Of a DNA stretch of 64,000 bases, positions 24,081 to 39,290 are shown one piece after another; position 1 is the first letter of the stretch, and each line of letters opens with the position of its first letter. Location: contig CM062196.1 of assembly GCA_031216445.1 (NCBI GenBank), positions 27,938,631-28,002,630 on the forward strand, in the 5' to 3' direction. The notes under the pieces are model-generated. The model saw only the letters and a program-made list of their open reading frames with translations. It did not search any database and was not told the DNA's origin. The position numbers and the translations under genes were made by a program. Source of the stretch: Lateolabrax maculatus (taxonomy: Eukaryota > Chordata > Actinopteri > Acropomatiformes > Lateolabracidae).

Positions 24081-27000
24081 GTCATAAAACACCTTATTTC
24101 ATCAAAAGAAGTTGATAAATAAGCAAAGTAAACATCAACAGAACTGAATGATGTTATTCAACAGAACTGAGTGTTTTCATAATAATGTGACCATAATAAA
24201 CATCAACAGTCATAAAACACCTTATTTCATCAAAAGAAGTTGATAAATAAGCAAACTTGCTCTGAATGATGTTATTCAACAGAACTGAGTGTTTCCATGC
24301 TTCTGTTATGAAAATAAACATCAACAGTCAAAAAACACCTTATTTCATCAAAAGAAGTTGATAAATAAGCAAACTTGCTCTGAATGATGTTATTCAACAG
24401 AACTGAGTGTTTCCATGCTTCTGTTATGAAAATAAACATCAACAGTCAAAAAACACCTTATTTCATCAAAAGAAGTTGATAAATAAGCAAACTTGCTCTG
24501 AATGATGTCATTCAACAGAACTGAGTGTTTTCATAATAATGTGACCATAATAAACATCAACTGTCATAAAACACCTTATTTCATCAAAAGAAGTTGATAA
24601 ATAAGCAAACTTGCTCAGAATGATGTTATTCCACAGAACTGAGTGTTTTCATAATAATGTGACCATAATAAACATCAACTGTCATAAAACACCTTATTTC
24701 ATCAAAAGAAGTTGATAAATAAGCAAAGTAAACATCAACAGAACTGAATGATGTTATTCAACAGAACTGAGTGTTTTCATAATAATGTGACCATAATAAA
24801 CATCAACAGTCATAAAACACCTTATTTCAACAAAAGAAGTTGATAAACAAGCAAACTTGCTCTGAATGATGTTATTCAACAGAAAGGAGTGTTTTCATAA
24901 TAATGTGACCATAATAAACATCAACTGTCATAAAACACCTTATTTCATCAAAAGAAGTTGATAAATAAGCAAAGTAAACATCAACAGAACTGAATGATGT
25001 TATTCAACAGAACTGAGTGTTTTCATAATAATGTGACCATAATAAACATCAACAGTCATAAAACACCTTATTTCATCAAAAGAAGTTGATAAATAAGCAA
25101 AGTAAACATCAACAGAACTGAATGATGTTATTCAACAGAACTGAGTGTTTTCATAATAATGTGACCATAATAAACATCAACAGTCATAAAACACCTTATT
25201 TCAACAAAAGAAGTTGATAAACAAGCAAACTTGCTCTGAATGATGTTATTCAACAGAAAGGAGTGTTTTCATAATAATGTGACCATAATAAACATCAACT
25301 GTCATAAAACACCTTATTTCATCAAAAGAAGTTGATAAATAAGCAAAGTAAACATCAACAGAACTGAATGATGTTATTCAACAGAACTGAGTGTTTTCAT
25401 AATAATGTGACCATAATAAACATCAACTGTCATAAAACACCTTATTTCATCAAAAGAAGTTGATAAATAAGCAAAGTAAACATCAACAGAACTGAATGAT
25501 GTTATTCAACAGAACTGAGTGTTTTCATAATAATGTGACCATAATAAACATCAACAGTCATAAAACACCTTATTTCAACAAAAGAAGTTGGATAAACAAG
25601 CAAACTTGCTCTGAATGATGTTATTCAACAGAAAGGAGTGTTTTCATAATAATGTGACCATAATAAACATCAACAGTCATAAAACACCTTATTTCATCAA
25701 AGAAGTTGATAAATAAGCAAACTTGCTCTCAATGATGTTATTCAACAGAAAGGAGTGTTTTCATAATACTGTGATGAAAATAAACATCAACAGTCAATAA
25801 ACACCTTATTTCATCAAAAGAAGTTGATAAATAAGCAAACTTGCTCTGAATGATGTTATTCCACAGAACTGAGTGTTTTCATAATAATATGACCATAATA
25901 AACATCAACTGTCATAAAACACCTTATTTCATCAAAAGAAGTTGATAAATAAGCAAACTTGCTCTGAATGATGTTATTCAAAAGAACTGAGTGTTGTCAT
26001 AATACTGTGATGAAAATAAACATCAACAGTCAAAAAACACCTTATGTCATCAAAAGAAGTTGATAAACAAGCAAACTTGCTCTGAATGATGTTATTCAAC
26101 AGAAAGGAGTGTTTTCATAATAATGTGACCATAATAAACATCAACAGTCATAAAACACCTTATTTCAACAAAAGAAGTTGATAAATAAGCAAACTTGCTC
26201 TGAATGATGTTATTCCACAGAAAGGAGTGTTTTCATAATAATGTGATCATAATAAACATCAACTGTCATAAAACACCTTATTTCATCAAAAGAAGTTGAT
26301 AAATAAGCAAAGTAAACATCAACAGAACTGAATGATGTTATTCAACAGAACTGAGTGTTTTCATAATAATGTGACCATAATAAACATCAACAGTCATAAA
26401 ACACCTTATTTCATCAAAAGAAGTTGATAAATAAGCAAAGTAAACATCAACAGAACTGAATGATGTTATTCAACAGAACTGAGTGTTTTCATAATAATGT
26501 GACCATAATAAACATCAACAGTCATAAAACACCTTATTTCATCAAAAGAAGTTGATAAATAAGCAAACTTGCTCTGAATGATGTTATTCAACAGAACTGA
26601 GTGTTTCCATGCTTCTGTTATGAAAATAAACATCAACAGTCAAAAAACACCTTATTTCATCAAAAGAAGTTGATAAACAAGCAAACTTGCTCTGAATGAT
26701 GTTATTCAACAGAAAGGAGTGTTTTCATAATAATGTGACCATAATAAACATCAACTGTCATAAAACACCTTATTTCATCAAAAGAAGTTGATAAATAAGC
26801 AAAGTAAACATCAACAGAACTGAATGATGTTATTCAACAGAACTGAGTGTTTTCATAATAACGTGACCATAATAAACATCAACTGTCATAAAACACCTTA
26901 TTTCATCAAAAGAAGTTGATAAATAAGCAAACTTGCTCTGAATGATGTTATTCAACAGAACTGAGTGTTTCCATGCTTCTGTTATGAAAATAAACATCAA

Positions 27001-28575
27001 CAGTCAAAAAACACCTTATTTCATCAAAAGAAGTTGATAAATAAGCAAACTTGCTCTGAATGATGTTATTCAACAGAACTGAGTGTTTCCATGCTTCTGT
27101 TATGAAAATAAACATCAACAGTCAAAAAACACCTTATTTCATCAAAAGAAGTTGATAAATAAGCAAACTTGCTCTGAATGATGTCATTCAACAGAACTGA
27201 GTGTTTTCATAATAATGTGACCATAATAAACATCAACTGTCATAAAACACCTTATTTCATCAAAAGAAGTTGATAAATAAGCAAACTTGCTCTCAATGAT
27301 GTTATTCAACAGAAAGGAGTGTTTTCATAATACTGTGATGAAAATAAACATCAACTGTCAAAAAACACCTTATTTCATCAAAAGAAGTTGATAAATAAGC
27401 AAACTTGCTCTAAATGATGTTATTCAAAAGAACTGAGTGTTTTCATAATAATGTGACCATAATAAACATCAACTGTCATAAAACACCTTATTTCATCAAA
27501 AGAAGTTGATAAATAAGCAAACTTGCTCTGAATGATGTTATTCAAAAGAACTGAGTGTTTTCATAATAATGTGACCATAATAAACATCAACTGTCATAAA
27601 ACACCTTATTTCATCAAAAGAAGTTGATAAATAAGCAAAGTAAACATCAACAGAACTGAATGATGTTATTCAACAGAACTGAGTGTTTTCATAATAATGT
27701 GACCATAATAAACATCAACAGTCATAAAACACCTTATTTCAACAAAAGAAGTTGATAAACAAGCAAACATGCTCTGAATGATGTTATTCAACAGAAAGGA
27801 GTGTTTTCATAATAATGTGACCATAATAAACATCAACAGTCATAAAACACCTTATTTCATCAAAAGAAGTTGATAAATAAGCAAACTTGCTCTCAATGAT
27901 GTTATTCAACAGAAAGGAGTGTTTTCATAATACTGTGATGAAAATAAACATCAACAGTCAAAAAACACCTTATTCATCAAAAGAAGTTGATAAATAAGCA
28001 AACTTGCTCTGAATGATGTTATTCCACAGAACTGAGTGTTTTCATAATAATGTGACCATAATAAACATCAACTGTCATAAAACACCTTATTTCATCAAAA
28101 GAAGTTGATAAATAAGCAAAGTAAACATCAACAGAACTGAATGATGTTATTCAACAGAACTGAGTGTTTTCATAATAATGTGACCATAATAAACATCAAC
28201 AGTCATAAAACACCTTATTTCATCAAAAGAAGTTGATAAATAAGCAAAGTAAACATCAACAGAACTGAATGATGTTATTCAACAGAACTGAGTGTTTTCA
28301 TAATAATGTGACCATAATAAACATCAACAGTCATAAAACACCTTATTTCAACAAAAGAAGTTGATAAACAAGCAAACTTGCTCTGAATGATGTTATTCAA
28401 CAGAAAGGAGTGTTTTCATAATAATGTGACCATAATAAACATCAACTGTCATAAAACACCTTATTTCATCAAAAGAAGTTGATAAATAAGAAAAGTAAAC
28501 ATCAACAGAACTGAATGATGTTATTCAACAGAACTGAGTGTTTTCATAATAATGTGACCATAATAAACATCAACT
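24081..28575 (+). repeat. Higher-order block of 37 monomers (4,495 bp), copy 1
   Basis: Repeated in tandem at a 4,495-bp spacing; checked at gctcagaatg (24613/29108), gtgttgtcat (25991/30486), gatcat and a dozen other points. Length equals 24 S plus 13 L monomers minus one base. Three single-base indels in copy 1 (ttggataaac near 25590, catcaaagaag near 25698, cttattcatc near 27971) are absent from copy 2. Confidence 0.88.
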
Positions 28576-31500
28576 GTCATAAAACACCTTATTTCATCAA
28601 AAGAAGTTGATAAATAAGCAAAGTAAACATCAACAGAACTGAATGATGTTATTCAACAGAACTGAGTGTTTTCATAATAATGTGACCATAATAAACATCA
28701 ACAGTCATAAAACACCTTATTTCATCAAAAGAAGTTGATAAATAAGCAAACTTGCTCTGAATGATGTTATTCAACAGAACTGAGTGTTTCCATGCTTCTG
28801 TTATGAAAATAAACATCAACAGTCAAAAAACACCTTATTTCATCAAAAGAAGTTGATAAATAAGCAAACTTGCTCTGAATGATGTTATTCAACAGAACTG
28901 AGTGTTTCCATGCTTCTGTTATGAAAATAAACATCAACAGTCAAAAAACACCTTATTTCATCAAAAGAAGTTGATAAATAAGCAAACTTGCTCTGAATGA
29001 TGTCATTCAACAGAACTGAGTGTTTTCATAATAATGTGACCATAATAAACATCAACTGTCATAAAACACCTTATTTCATCAAAAGAAGTTGATAAATAAG
29101 CAAACTTGCTCAGAATGATGTTATTCCACAGAACTGAGTGTTTTCATAATAATGTGACCATAATAAACATCAACTGTCATAAAACACCTTATTTCATCAA
29201 AAGAAGTTGATAAATAAGCAAAGTAAACATCAACAGAACTGAATGATGTTATTCAACAGAACTGAGTGTTTTCATAATAATGTGACCATAATAAACATCA
29301 ACAGTCATAAAACACCTTATTTCAACAAAAGAAGTTGATAAACAAGCAAACTTGCTCTGAATGATGTTATTCAACAGAAAGGAGTGTTTTCATAATAATG
29401 TGACCATAATAAACATCAACTGTCATAAAACACCTTATTTCATCAAAAGAAGTTGATAAATAAGCAAAGTAAACATCAACAGAACTGAATGATGTTATTC
29501 AACAGAACTGAGTGTTTTCATAATAATGTGACCATAATAAACATCAACAGTCATAAAACACCTTATTTCATCAAAAGAAGTTGATAAATAAGCAAAGTAA
29601 ACATCAACAGAACTGAATGATGTTATTCAACAGAACTGAGTGTTTTCATAATAATGTGACCATAATAAACATCAACAGTCATAAAACACCTTATTTCAAC
29701 AAAAGAAGTTGATAAACAAGCAAACTTGCTCTGAATGATGTTATTCAACAGAAAGGAGTGTTTTCATAATAATGTGACCATAATAAACATCAACTGTCAT
29801 AAAACACCTTATTTCATCAAAAGAAGTTGATAAATAAGCAAAGTAAACATCAACAGAACTGAATGATGTTATTCAACAGAACTGAGTGTTTTCATAATAA
29901 TGTGACCATAATAAACATCAACTGTCATAAAACACCTTATTTCATCAAAAGAAGTTGATAAATAAGCAAAGTAAACATCAACAGAACTGAATGATGTTAT
30001 TCAACAGAACTGAGTGTTTTCATAATAATGTGACCATAATAAACATCAACAGTCATAAAACACCTTATTTCAACAAAAGAAGTTGATAAACAAGCAAACT
30101 TGCTCTGAATGATGTTATTCAACAGAAAGGAGTGTTTTCATAATAATGTGACCATAATAAACATCAACAGTCATAAAACACCTTATTTCATCAAAAGAAG
30201 TTGATAAATAAGCAAACTTGCTCTCAATGATGTTATTCAACAGAAAGGAGTGTTTTCATAATACTGTGATGAAAATAAACATCAACAGTCAATAAACACC
30301 TTATTTCATCAAAAGAAGTTGATAAATAAGCAAACTTGCTCTGAATGATGTTATTCCACAGAACTGAGTGTTTTCATAATAATATGACCATAATAAACAT
30401 CAACTGTCATAAAACACCTTATTTCATCAAAAGAAGTTGATAAATAAGCAAACTTGCTCTGAATGATGTTATTCAAAAGAACTGAGTGTTGTCATAATAC
30501 TGTGATGAAAATAAACATCAACAGTCAAAAAACACCTTATGTCATCAAAAGAAGTTGATAAACAAGCAAACTTGCTCTGAATGATGTTATTCAACAGAAA
30601 GGAGTGTTTTCATAATAATGTGACCATAATAAACATCAACAGTCATAAAACACCTTATTTCAACAAAAGAAGTTGATAAATAAGCAAACTTGCTCTGAAT
30701 GATGTTATTCCACAGAAAGGAGTGTTTTCATAATAATGTGATCATAATAAACATCAACTGTCATAAAACACCTTATTTCATCAAAAGAAGTTGATAAATA
30801 AGCAAAGTAAACATCAACAGAACTGAATGATGTTATTCAACAGAACTGAGTGTTTTCATAATAATGTGACCATAATAAACATCAACAGTCATAAAACACC
30901 TTATTTCATCAAAAGAAGTTGATAAATAAGCAAAGTAAACATCAACAGAACTGAATGATGTTATTCAACAGAACTGAGTGTTTTCATAATAATGTGACCA
31001 TAATAAACATCAACAGTCATAAAACACCTTATTTCATCAAAAGAAGTTGATAAATAAGCAAACTTGCTCTGAATGATGTTATTCAACAGAACTGAGTGTT
31101 TCCATGCTTCTGTTATGAAAATAAACATCAACAGTCAAAAAACACCTTATTTCATCAAAAGAAGTTGATAAACAAGCAAACTTGCTCTGAATGATGTTAT
31201 TCAACAGAAAGGAGTGTTTTCATAATAATGTGACCATAATAAACATCAACTGTCATAAAACACCTTATTTCATCAAAAGAAGTTGATAAATAAGCAAAGT
31301 AAACATCAACAGAACTGAATGATGTTATTCAACAGAACTGAGTGTTTTCATAATAACGTGACCATAATAAACATCAACTGTCATAAAACACCTTATTTCA
31401 TCAAAAGAAGTTGATAAATAAGCAAACTTGCTCTGAATGATGTTATTCAACAGAACTGAGTGTTTCCATGCTTCTGTTATGAAAATAAACATCAACAGTC

Positions 31501-33070
31501 AAAAAACACCTTATTTCATCAAAAGAAGTTGATAAATAAGCAAACTTGCTCTGAATGATGTTATTCAACAGAACTGAGTGTTTCCATGCTTCTGTTATGA
31601 AAATAAACATCAACAGTCAAAAAACACCTTATTTCATCAAAAGAAGTTGATAAATAAGCAAACTTGCTCTGAATGATGTCATTCAACAGAACTGAGTGTT
31701 TTCATAATAATGTGACCATAATAAACATCAACTGTCATAAAACACCTTATTTCATCAAAAGAAGTTGATAAATAAGCAAACTTGCTCTCAATGATGTTAT
31801 TCAACAGAAAGGAGTGTTTTCATAATACTGTGATGAAAATAAACATCAACTGTCAAAAAACACCTTATTTCATCAAAAGAAGTTGATAAATAAGCAAACT
31901 TGCTCTAAATGATGTTATTCAAAAGAACTGAGTGTTTTCATAATAATGTGACCATAATAAACATCAACTGTCATAAAACACCTTATTTCATCAAAAGAAG
32001 TTGATAAATAAGCAAACTTGCTCTGAATGATGTTATTCAAAAGAACTGAGTGTTTTCATAATAATGTGACCATAATAAACATCAACTGTCATAAAACACC
32101 TTATTTCATCAAAAGAAGTTGATAAATAAGCAAAGTAAACATCAACAGAACTGAATGATGTTATTCAACAGAACTGAGTGTTTTCATAATAATGTGACCA
32201 TAATAAACATCAACAGTCATAAAACACCTTATTTCAACAAAAGAAGTTGATAAACAAGCAAACATGCTCTGAATGATGTTATTCAACAGAAAGGAGTGTT
32301 TTCATAATAATGTGACCATAATAAACATCAACAGTCATAAAACACCTTATTTCATCAAAAGAAGTTGATAAATAAGCAAACTTGCTCTCAATGATGTTAT
32401 TCAACAGAAAGGAGTGTTTTCATAATACTGTGATGAAAATAAACATCAACAGTCAAAAAACACCTTATTTCATCAAAAGAAGTTGATAAATAAGCAAACT
32501 TGCTCTGAATGATGTTATTCCACAGAACTGAGTGTTTTCATAATAATGTGACCATAATAAACATCAACTGTCATAAAACACCTTATTTCATCAAAAGAAG
32601 TTGATAAATAAGCAAAGTAAACATCAACAGAACTGAATGATGTTATTCAACAGAACTGAGTGTTTTCATAATAATGTGACCATAATAAACATCAACAGTC
32701 ATAAAACACCTTATTTCATCAAAAGAAGTTGATAAATAAGCAAAGTAAACATCAACAGAACTGAATGATGTTATTCAACAGAACTGAGTGTTTTCATAAT
32801 AATGTGACCATAATAAACATCAACAGTCATAAAACACCTTATTTCAACAAAAGAAGTTGATAAACAAGCAAACTTGCTCTGAATGATGTTATTCAACAGA
32901 AAGGAGTGTTTTCATAATAATGTGACCATAATAAACATCAACTGTCATAAAACACCTTATTTCATCAAAAGAAGTTGATAAATAAGAAAAGTAAACATCA
33001 ACAGAACTGAATGATGTTATTCAACAGAACTGAGTGTTTTCATAATAATGTGACCATAATAAACATCAAC
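28576..33070 (+). repeat. Higher-order block of 37 monomers (4,495 bp), copy 2
   Basis: Tandem copy of 24081-28575. The rare aataagaaaagtaaac site closes both copies (about 28488 and 32994). The match extends slightly beyond, until tttcaac replaces tttcatc near 33220. Confidence 0.88.
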
Positions 33071-36000
33071 TGTCATAAAACACCTTATTTCATCAAAAGA
33101 AGTTGATAAATAAGCAAAGTAAACATCAACAGAACTGAATGATGTTATTCAACAGAACTGAGTGTTTTCATAATAATGTGACCATAATAAACATCAACAG
33201 TCATAAAACACCTTATTTCAACAAAAGAAGTTGATAAACAAGCAAACTTGCTCTGAATGATGTTATTCAACAGAAAGGAGTGTTTTCATAATAATGTGAC
33301 CATAATAAACATCAACAGTCATAAAACACCTTATTTCATCAAAAGAAGTTGATAAATAAGCAAACTTGCTCTCAATGATGTTATTCAACAGAAAGGAGTG
33401 TTTTCATAATACTGTGATGAAAATAAACATCAACAGTCAAAAAACACCTTATTTCATCAAAAGAAGTTGATAAATAAGCAAACTTGCTCTGAATGATGTT
33501 ATTCCACAGAAACTGAGTGTTTTCATAATAATATGACCATAATAAACATCAACTGTCATAAAACACCTTATTTCATCAAAAGAAGTTGATAAATAAGCAA
33601 ACTTGCTCTGAATGATGTTATTCAAAAGAACTGAGTGTTGTCATAATACTGTGATGAAAATAAACATCAACAGTCAAAAAACACCTTATGTCATCAAAAG
33701 AAGTTGATAAACAAGCAAACTTGCTCTGAATGATGTTATTCAACAGAAAGGAGTGTTTTCATAATAATGTGACCATAATAAACATCAACAGTCATAAAAC
33801 ACCTTATTTCATCAAAAGAAGTTGATAAATAAGCAAACTTGCTCTGAATGATGTTATTCAACAGAACTGAGTGTTTCCATGCTTCTGTTATGAAAATAAA
33901 CATCAACAGTCAAAAAACACCTTATTTCATCAAAAGAAGTTGATAAATAAGCAAACTTGCTCTGAATGATGTCATTCAACAGAACTGAGTGTTTTCATAA
34001 TAATGTGACCATAATAAACATCAACTGTCATAAAACACCTTATTTCATCAAAAGAAGTTGATAAATAAGCAAACTTGCTCTGAATGATGTTATTCCACAG
34101 AACTGAGTGTTTTCATAATAATGTGACCATAATAAACATCAACTGTCATAAAACACCTTATTTCATCAAAAGAAGTTGATAAATAAGCAAACTTGCTCTG
34201 AATGATGTTATTCAACAGAACTGAGTGTTTTCATAATAATGTGACCATAATAAACATCAACTGTCATAAAACACCTTATTTCATCAAAAGAAGTTGATAA
34301 ATAAGCAAACTTGCTCTGAATGATGTTATTCCACAGAAAGGAGTGTTTTCATAATAATGTGACCATAATAAACATCAACTGTCATAAAACACCTTATTTC
34401 ATCAAAAGAAGTTGATAAATAAGCAAAGTAAACATCAACAGAACTGAATGATGTTATTCAACAGAACTGAGTGTTTTCATAATAATGTGACCATAATAAA
34501 CATCAACAGTCATAAAACACCTTATTTCAAGAAAAGAAGTTGATAAACAAGCAAACTTGCTCTGAATGATGTTATTCAACAGAAAGGAGTGTTTTCATAA
34601 TAATGTGACCATAATAAACATCAACTGTCATAAAACACCTTATTTCATCAAAAGAAGTTGATAAATAAGCAAAGTAAACATCAACAGAACTGAATGATGT
34701 TATTCAACAGAACTGAGTGTTTTCATAATAATGTGACCATAATAAACATCAACTGTCATAAAACACCTTATTTCATCAAAAGAAGTTGATAAATAAGCAA
34801 AGTAAACATCAACAGAACTGAATGATGTTATTCAACAGAACTGAGTGTTTTCATAATAATGTGACCATAATAAACATCAACTGTCATAAAACACCTTATT
34901 TCATCAAAAGAAGTTGATAAATAAGCAAAGTAAACATCAACAGAACTGAATGATGTTATTCAACAGAACTGAGTGTTTTCATAATAATGTGACCATAATA
35001 AACATCAACTGTCATAAAACACCTTATTTCATCAAAAGAAGTTGATAAATAAGCAAACTTGCTCTGAATGATGTTATTCAAAAGAACTGAGTGTTTTCAT
35101 AATAATGTGACCATAATAAACATCAACTGTCATAAAACACCTTATTTCATCAAAAGAAGTTGATAAATAAGCAAACTTGCTCTGAATGATGTTATTCCAC
35201 AGAAAGGAGTGTTTTCATAATAATGTGACCATAATAAACATCAACTGTCATAAAACACCTTATTTCATCAAAAGAAGTTGATAAATAAGCTAAGTAAACA
35301 TCAACAGAACTGAATGATGTTATTCAACAGAACTGAGTGTTTTCATAATAATGTGACCATAATAAACATCAACAGTCATAAAACACCTTATTTCAACAAA
35401 AGAAGTTGATAAACAAGCAAACATGCTCTGAATGATGTTATTCAACAGAAAGGAGTGTTTTCATAATAATGTGACCATAATAAACATCAACAGTCATAAA
35501 ACACCTTATTTCATCAAAAGAAGTTGATAAATAAGCAAACTTGCTCTCAATGATGTTATTCAACAGAAAGGAGTGTTTTCATAATACTGTGATGAAAATA
35601 AACATCAACAGTCAAAAAACACCTTATTTCATCAAAAGAAGTTGATAAATAAGCAAACTTGCTCTGAATGATGTTATTCCACAGAACTGAGTGTTTTCAT
35701 AATAATGTGACCATAATAAACATCAACTGTCATAAAACACCTTATTTCATCAAAAGAAGTTGATAAATAAGCAAAGTAAACATCAACAGAACTGAATGAT
35801 GTTATTCAACAGAACTGAGTGTTTTCATAATAATGTGACCATAATAAACATCAACTGTCATAAAACACCTTATTTCATCAAAAGAAGTTGATAAATAAGC
35901 AAACTTGCTCTGAATGATGTTATTCAACAGAACTGAGTGTTTTCATAATAATGTGACCATAATAAACATCAACTGTCATAAAACACCTTATTTCATCAAA

Positions 36001-37349
36001 AGAAGTTGATAAATAAGCAAACTTGCTCTCAATGATGTTATTCAACAGAAAGGAGTGTTTTCATAATACTGTGATGAAAATAAACATCAACTGTCAAAAA
36101 ACACCTTATTTCATCAAAAGAAGTTGATAAATAAGCAAACTTGCTCTAAATGATGTTATTCAAAAGAACTGAGTGTTTTCATAATAATGTGACCATAATA
36201 AACATCAACTGTCATAAAACACCTTATTTCATCAAAAGAAGTTGATAAATAAGCAAACTTGCTCTGAATGATGTTATTCAAAAGAACTGAGTGTTTTCAT
36301 AATAATGTGACCATAATAAACATCAACTGTCATAAAACACCTTATTTCATCAAAAGAAGTTGATAAATAAGCAAAGTAAACATCAACAGAACTGAATGAT
36401 GTTATTCAACAGAACTGAGTGTTTTCATAATAATGTGACCATAATAAACATCAACAGTCATAAAACACCTTATTTCAACAAAAGAAGTTGATAAACAAGC
36501 AAACATGCTCTGAATGATGTTATTCAACAGAAAGGAGTGTTTTCATAATAATGTGACCATAATAAACATCAACAGTCATAAAACACCTTATTTCATCAAA
36601 AGAAGTTGATAAATAAGCAAACTTGCTCTCAATGATGTTATTCAACAGAAAGGAGTGTTTTCATAATACTGTGATGAAAATAAACATCAACAGTCAAAAA
36701 ACACCTTATTTCATCAAAAGAAGTTGATAAATAAGCAAACTTGCTCTGAATGATGTTATTCCACAGAACTGAGTGTTTTCATAATAATGTGACCATAATA
36801 AACATCAACTGTCATAAAACACCTTATTTCATCAAAAGAAGTTGATAAATAAGCAAAGTAAACATCAACAGAACTGAATGATGTTATTCAACAGAACTGA
36901 GTGTTTTCATAATAATGTGACCATAATAAACATCAACAGTCATAAAACACCTTATTTCATCAAAAGAAGTTGATAAATAAGCAAAGTAAACATTAACAGA
37001 ACTGAATGATGTTATTCAACAGAACTGAGTGTTTTCATAATAATGTGACCATAATAAACATCAACAGTCATAAAACACCTTATTTCAACAAAAGAAGTTG
37101 ATAAACAAGCAAACTTGCTCTGAATGATGTTATTCAACAGAAAGGAGTGTTTTCATAATAATGTGACCATAATAAACATCAACTGTCATAAAACACCTTA
37201 TTTCATCAAAAGAAGTTGATAAATAAGCAAAGTAAACATCAACAGAACTGAATGATGTTATTCAACAGAACTGAGTGTTTTCATAATAATGTGACCATAA
37301 TAAACATCAACTGTCATAAAACACCTTATTTCATCAAAAGAAGTTGATA

Positions 37350-39290
37350 AATAAGCAAAGTAAACATCAACAGAACTGAATGATGTTATTCAACAGAACT
37401 GAGTGTTTTCATAATAATGTGACCATAATAAACATCAACAGTCATAAAACACCTTATTTCAACAAAAGAAGTTGATAAACAAGCAAACTTGCTCTGAATG
37501 ATGTTATTCAACAGAAAGGAGTGTTTTCATAATAATGTGACCATAATAAACATCAACAGTCATAAAACACCTTATTTCATCAAAAGAAGTTGATAAATAA
37601 GCAAACTTGCTCTCAATGATGTTATTCAACAGAAAGGAGTGTTTTCATAATACTGTGATGAAAATAAACATCAACAGTCAAAAAACACCTTATTTCATCA
37701 AAAGAAGTTGATAAATAAGCAAACTTGCTCTGAATGATGTTATTCCACAGAACTGAGTGTTTTCATAATAATATGACCATAATAAACATCAACTGTCATA
37801 AAACACCTTATTTCATCAAAAGAAGTTGATAAATAAGCAAACTTGCTCTGAATGATGTTATTCAAAAGAACTGAGTGTTGTCATAATACTGTGATGAAAA
37901 TAAACATCAACAGTCAAAAAACACCTTATGTCATCAAAAGAAGTTGATAAACAAGCAAACTTGCTCTGAATGATGTTATTCAACAGAAAGGAGTGTTTTC
38001 ATAATAATGTGACCATAATAAACATCAACTGTCATAAAACACCTTATTTCATCAAAAGAAGTTGATAAATAAGCAAAGTAAACATCAACAGAACTGAATG
38101 ATGTTATTCAACAGAACTGAGTGTTTTCATAATAACGTGACCATAATAAACATCAACTGTCATAAAACACCTTATTTCATCAAAAGAAGTTGATAAATAA
38201 GCAAACTTGCTCTGAATGATGTTATTCAACAGAACTGAGTGTTTTCATAATAATGTGACCATAATAAACATCAACAGTCATAAAACACCTTATTTCAACA
38301 AAAGAAGTTGATAAATAAGCAAACTTGCTCTGAATGATGTTATTCCACAGAAAGGAGTGTTTTCATAATAATGTGATCATAATAAACATCAACTGTCATA
38401 AAACACCTTATTTCATCAAAAGAAGTTGATAAATAAGCAAAGTAAACATCAACAGAACTGAATGATGTTATTCAACAGAACTGAGTGTTTTCATAATAAT
38501 GTGACCATAATAAACATCAACAGTCATAAAACACCTTATTTCATCAAAAGAAGTTGATAAATAAGCAAAGTAAACATCAACAGAACTGAATGATGTTATT
38601 CAACAGAACTGAGTGTTTTCATAATAATGTGACCATAATAAACATCAACAGTCATAAAACACCTTATTTCATCAAAAGAAGTTGATAAATAAGCAAACTT
38701 GCTCTGAATGATGTTATTCAACAGAACTGAGTGTTTCCATGCTTCTGTTATGAAAATAAACATCAACAGTCAAAAAACACCTTATTTCATCAAAAGAAGT
38801 TGATAAATAAGCAAACTTGCTCTGAATGATGTTATTCAACAGAACTGAGTGTTTCCATGCTTCTGTTATGAAAATAAACATCAACAGTCAAAAAACACCT
38901 TATTTCATCAAAAGAAGTTGATAAATAAGCAAACTTGCTCTGAATGATGTCATTCAACAGAACTGAGTGTTTTCATAATAATGTGACCATAATAAACATC
39001 AACTGTCATAAAACACCTTATTTCATCAAAAGAAGTTGATAAATAAGCAAACTTGCTCTGAATGATGTTATTCCACAGAACTGAGTGTTTTCATAATAAT
39101 GTGACCATAATAAACATCTACTGTCATAAAACACCTTATTTCATCAAAAGAAGTTGATAAATAAGCAAACTTGCTCTGAATGATGTTATTCAACAGAACT
39201 GAGTGTTTTCATAATAATGTGACCATAATAAACATCAACTGTCATAAAACACCTTATTTCATCAAAAGAAGTTGATAAATAAGCAAACTT
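37350..39290 (+). repeat. Long-range duplicated block, left copy
   Basis: About 1.9 kb, recurring 12,395 bp to the right. Matching rare sites: ataatatgacc (37770), gtgttgtcat (37875), aataacgtgacc (38131), gatcat (38375), gatgtcattc (38946). A few sites differ, such as cagtc/ctgtc near 37558. Confidence 0.75.
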
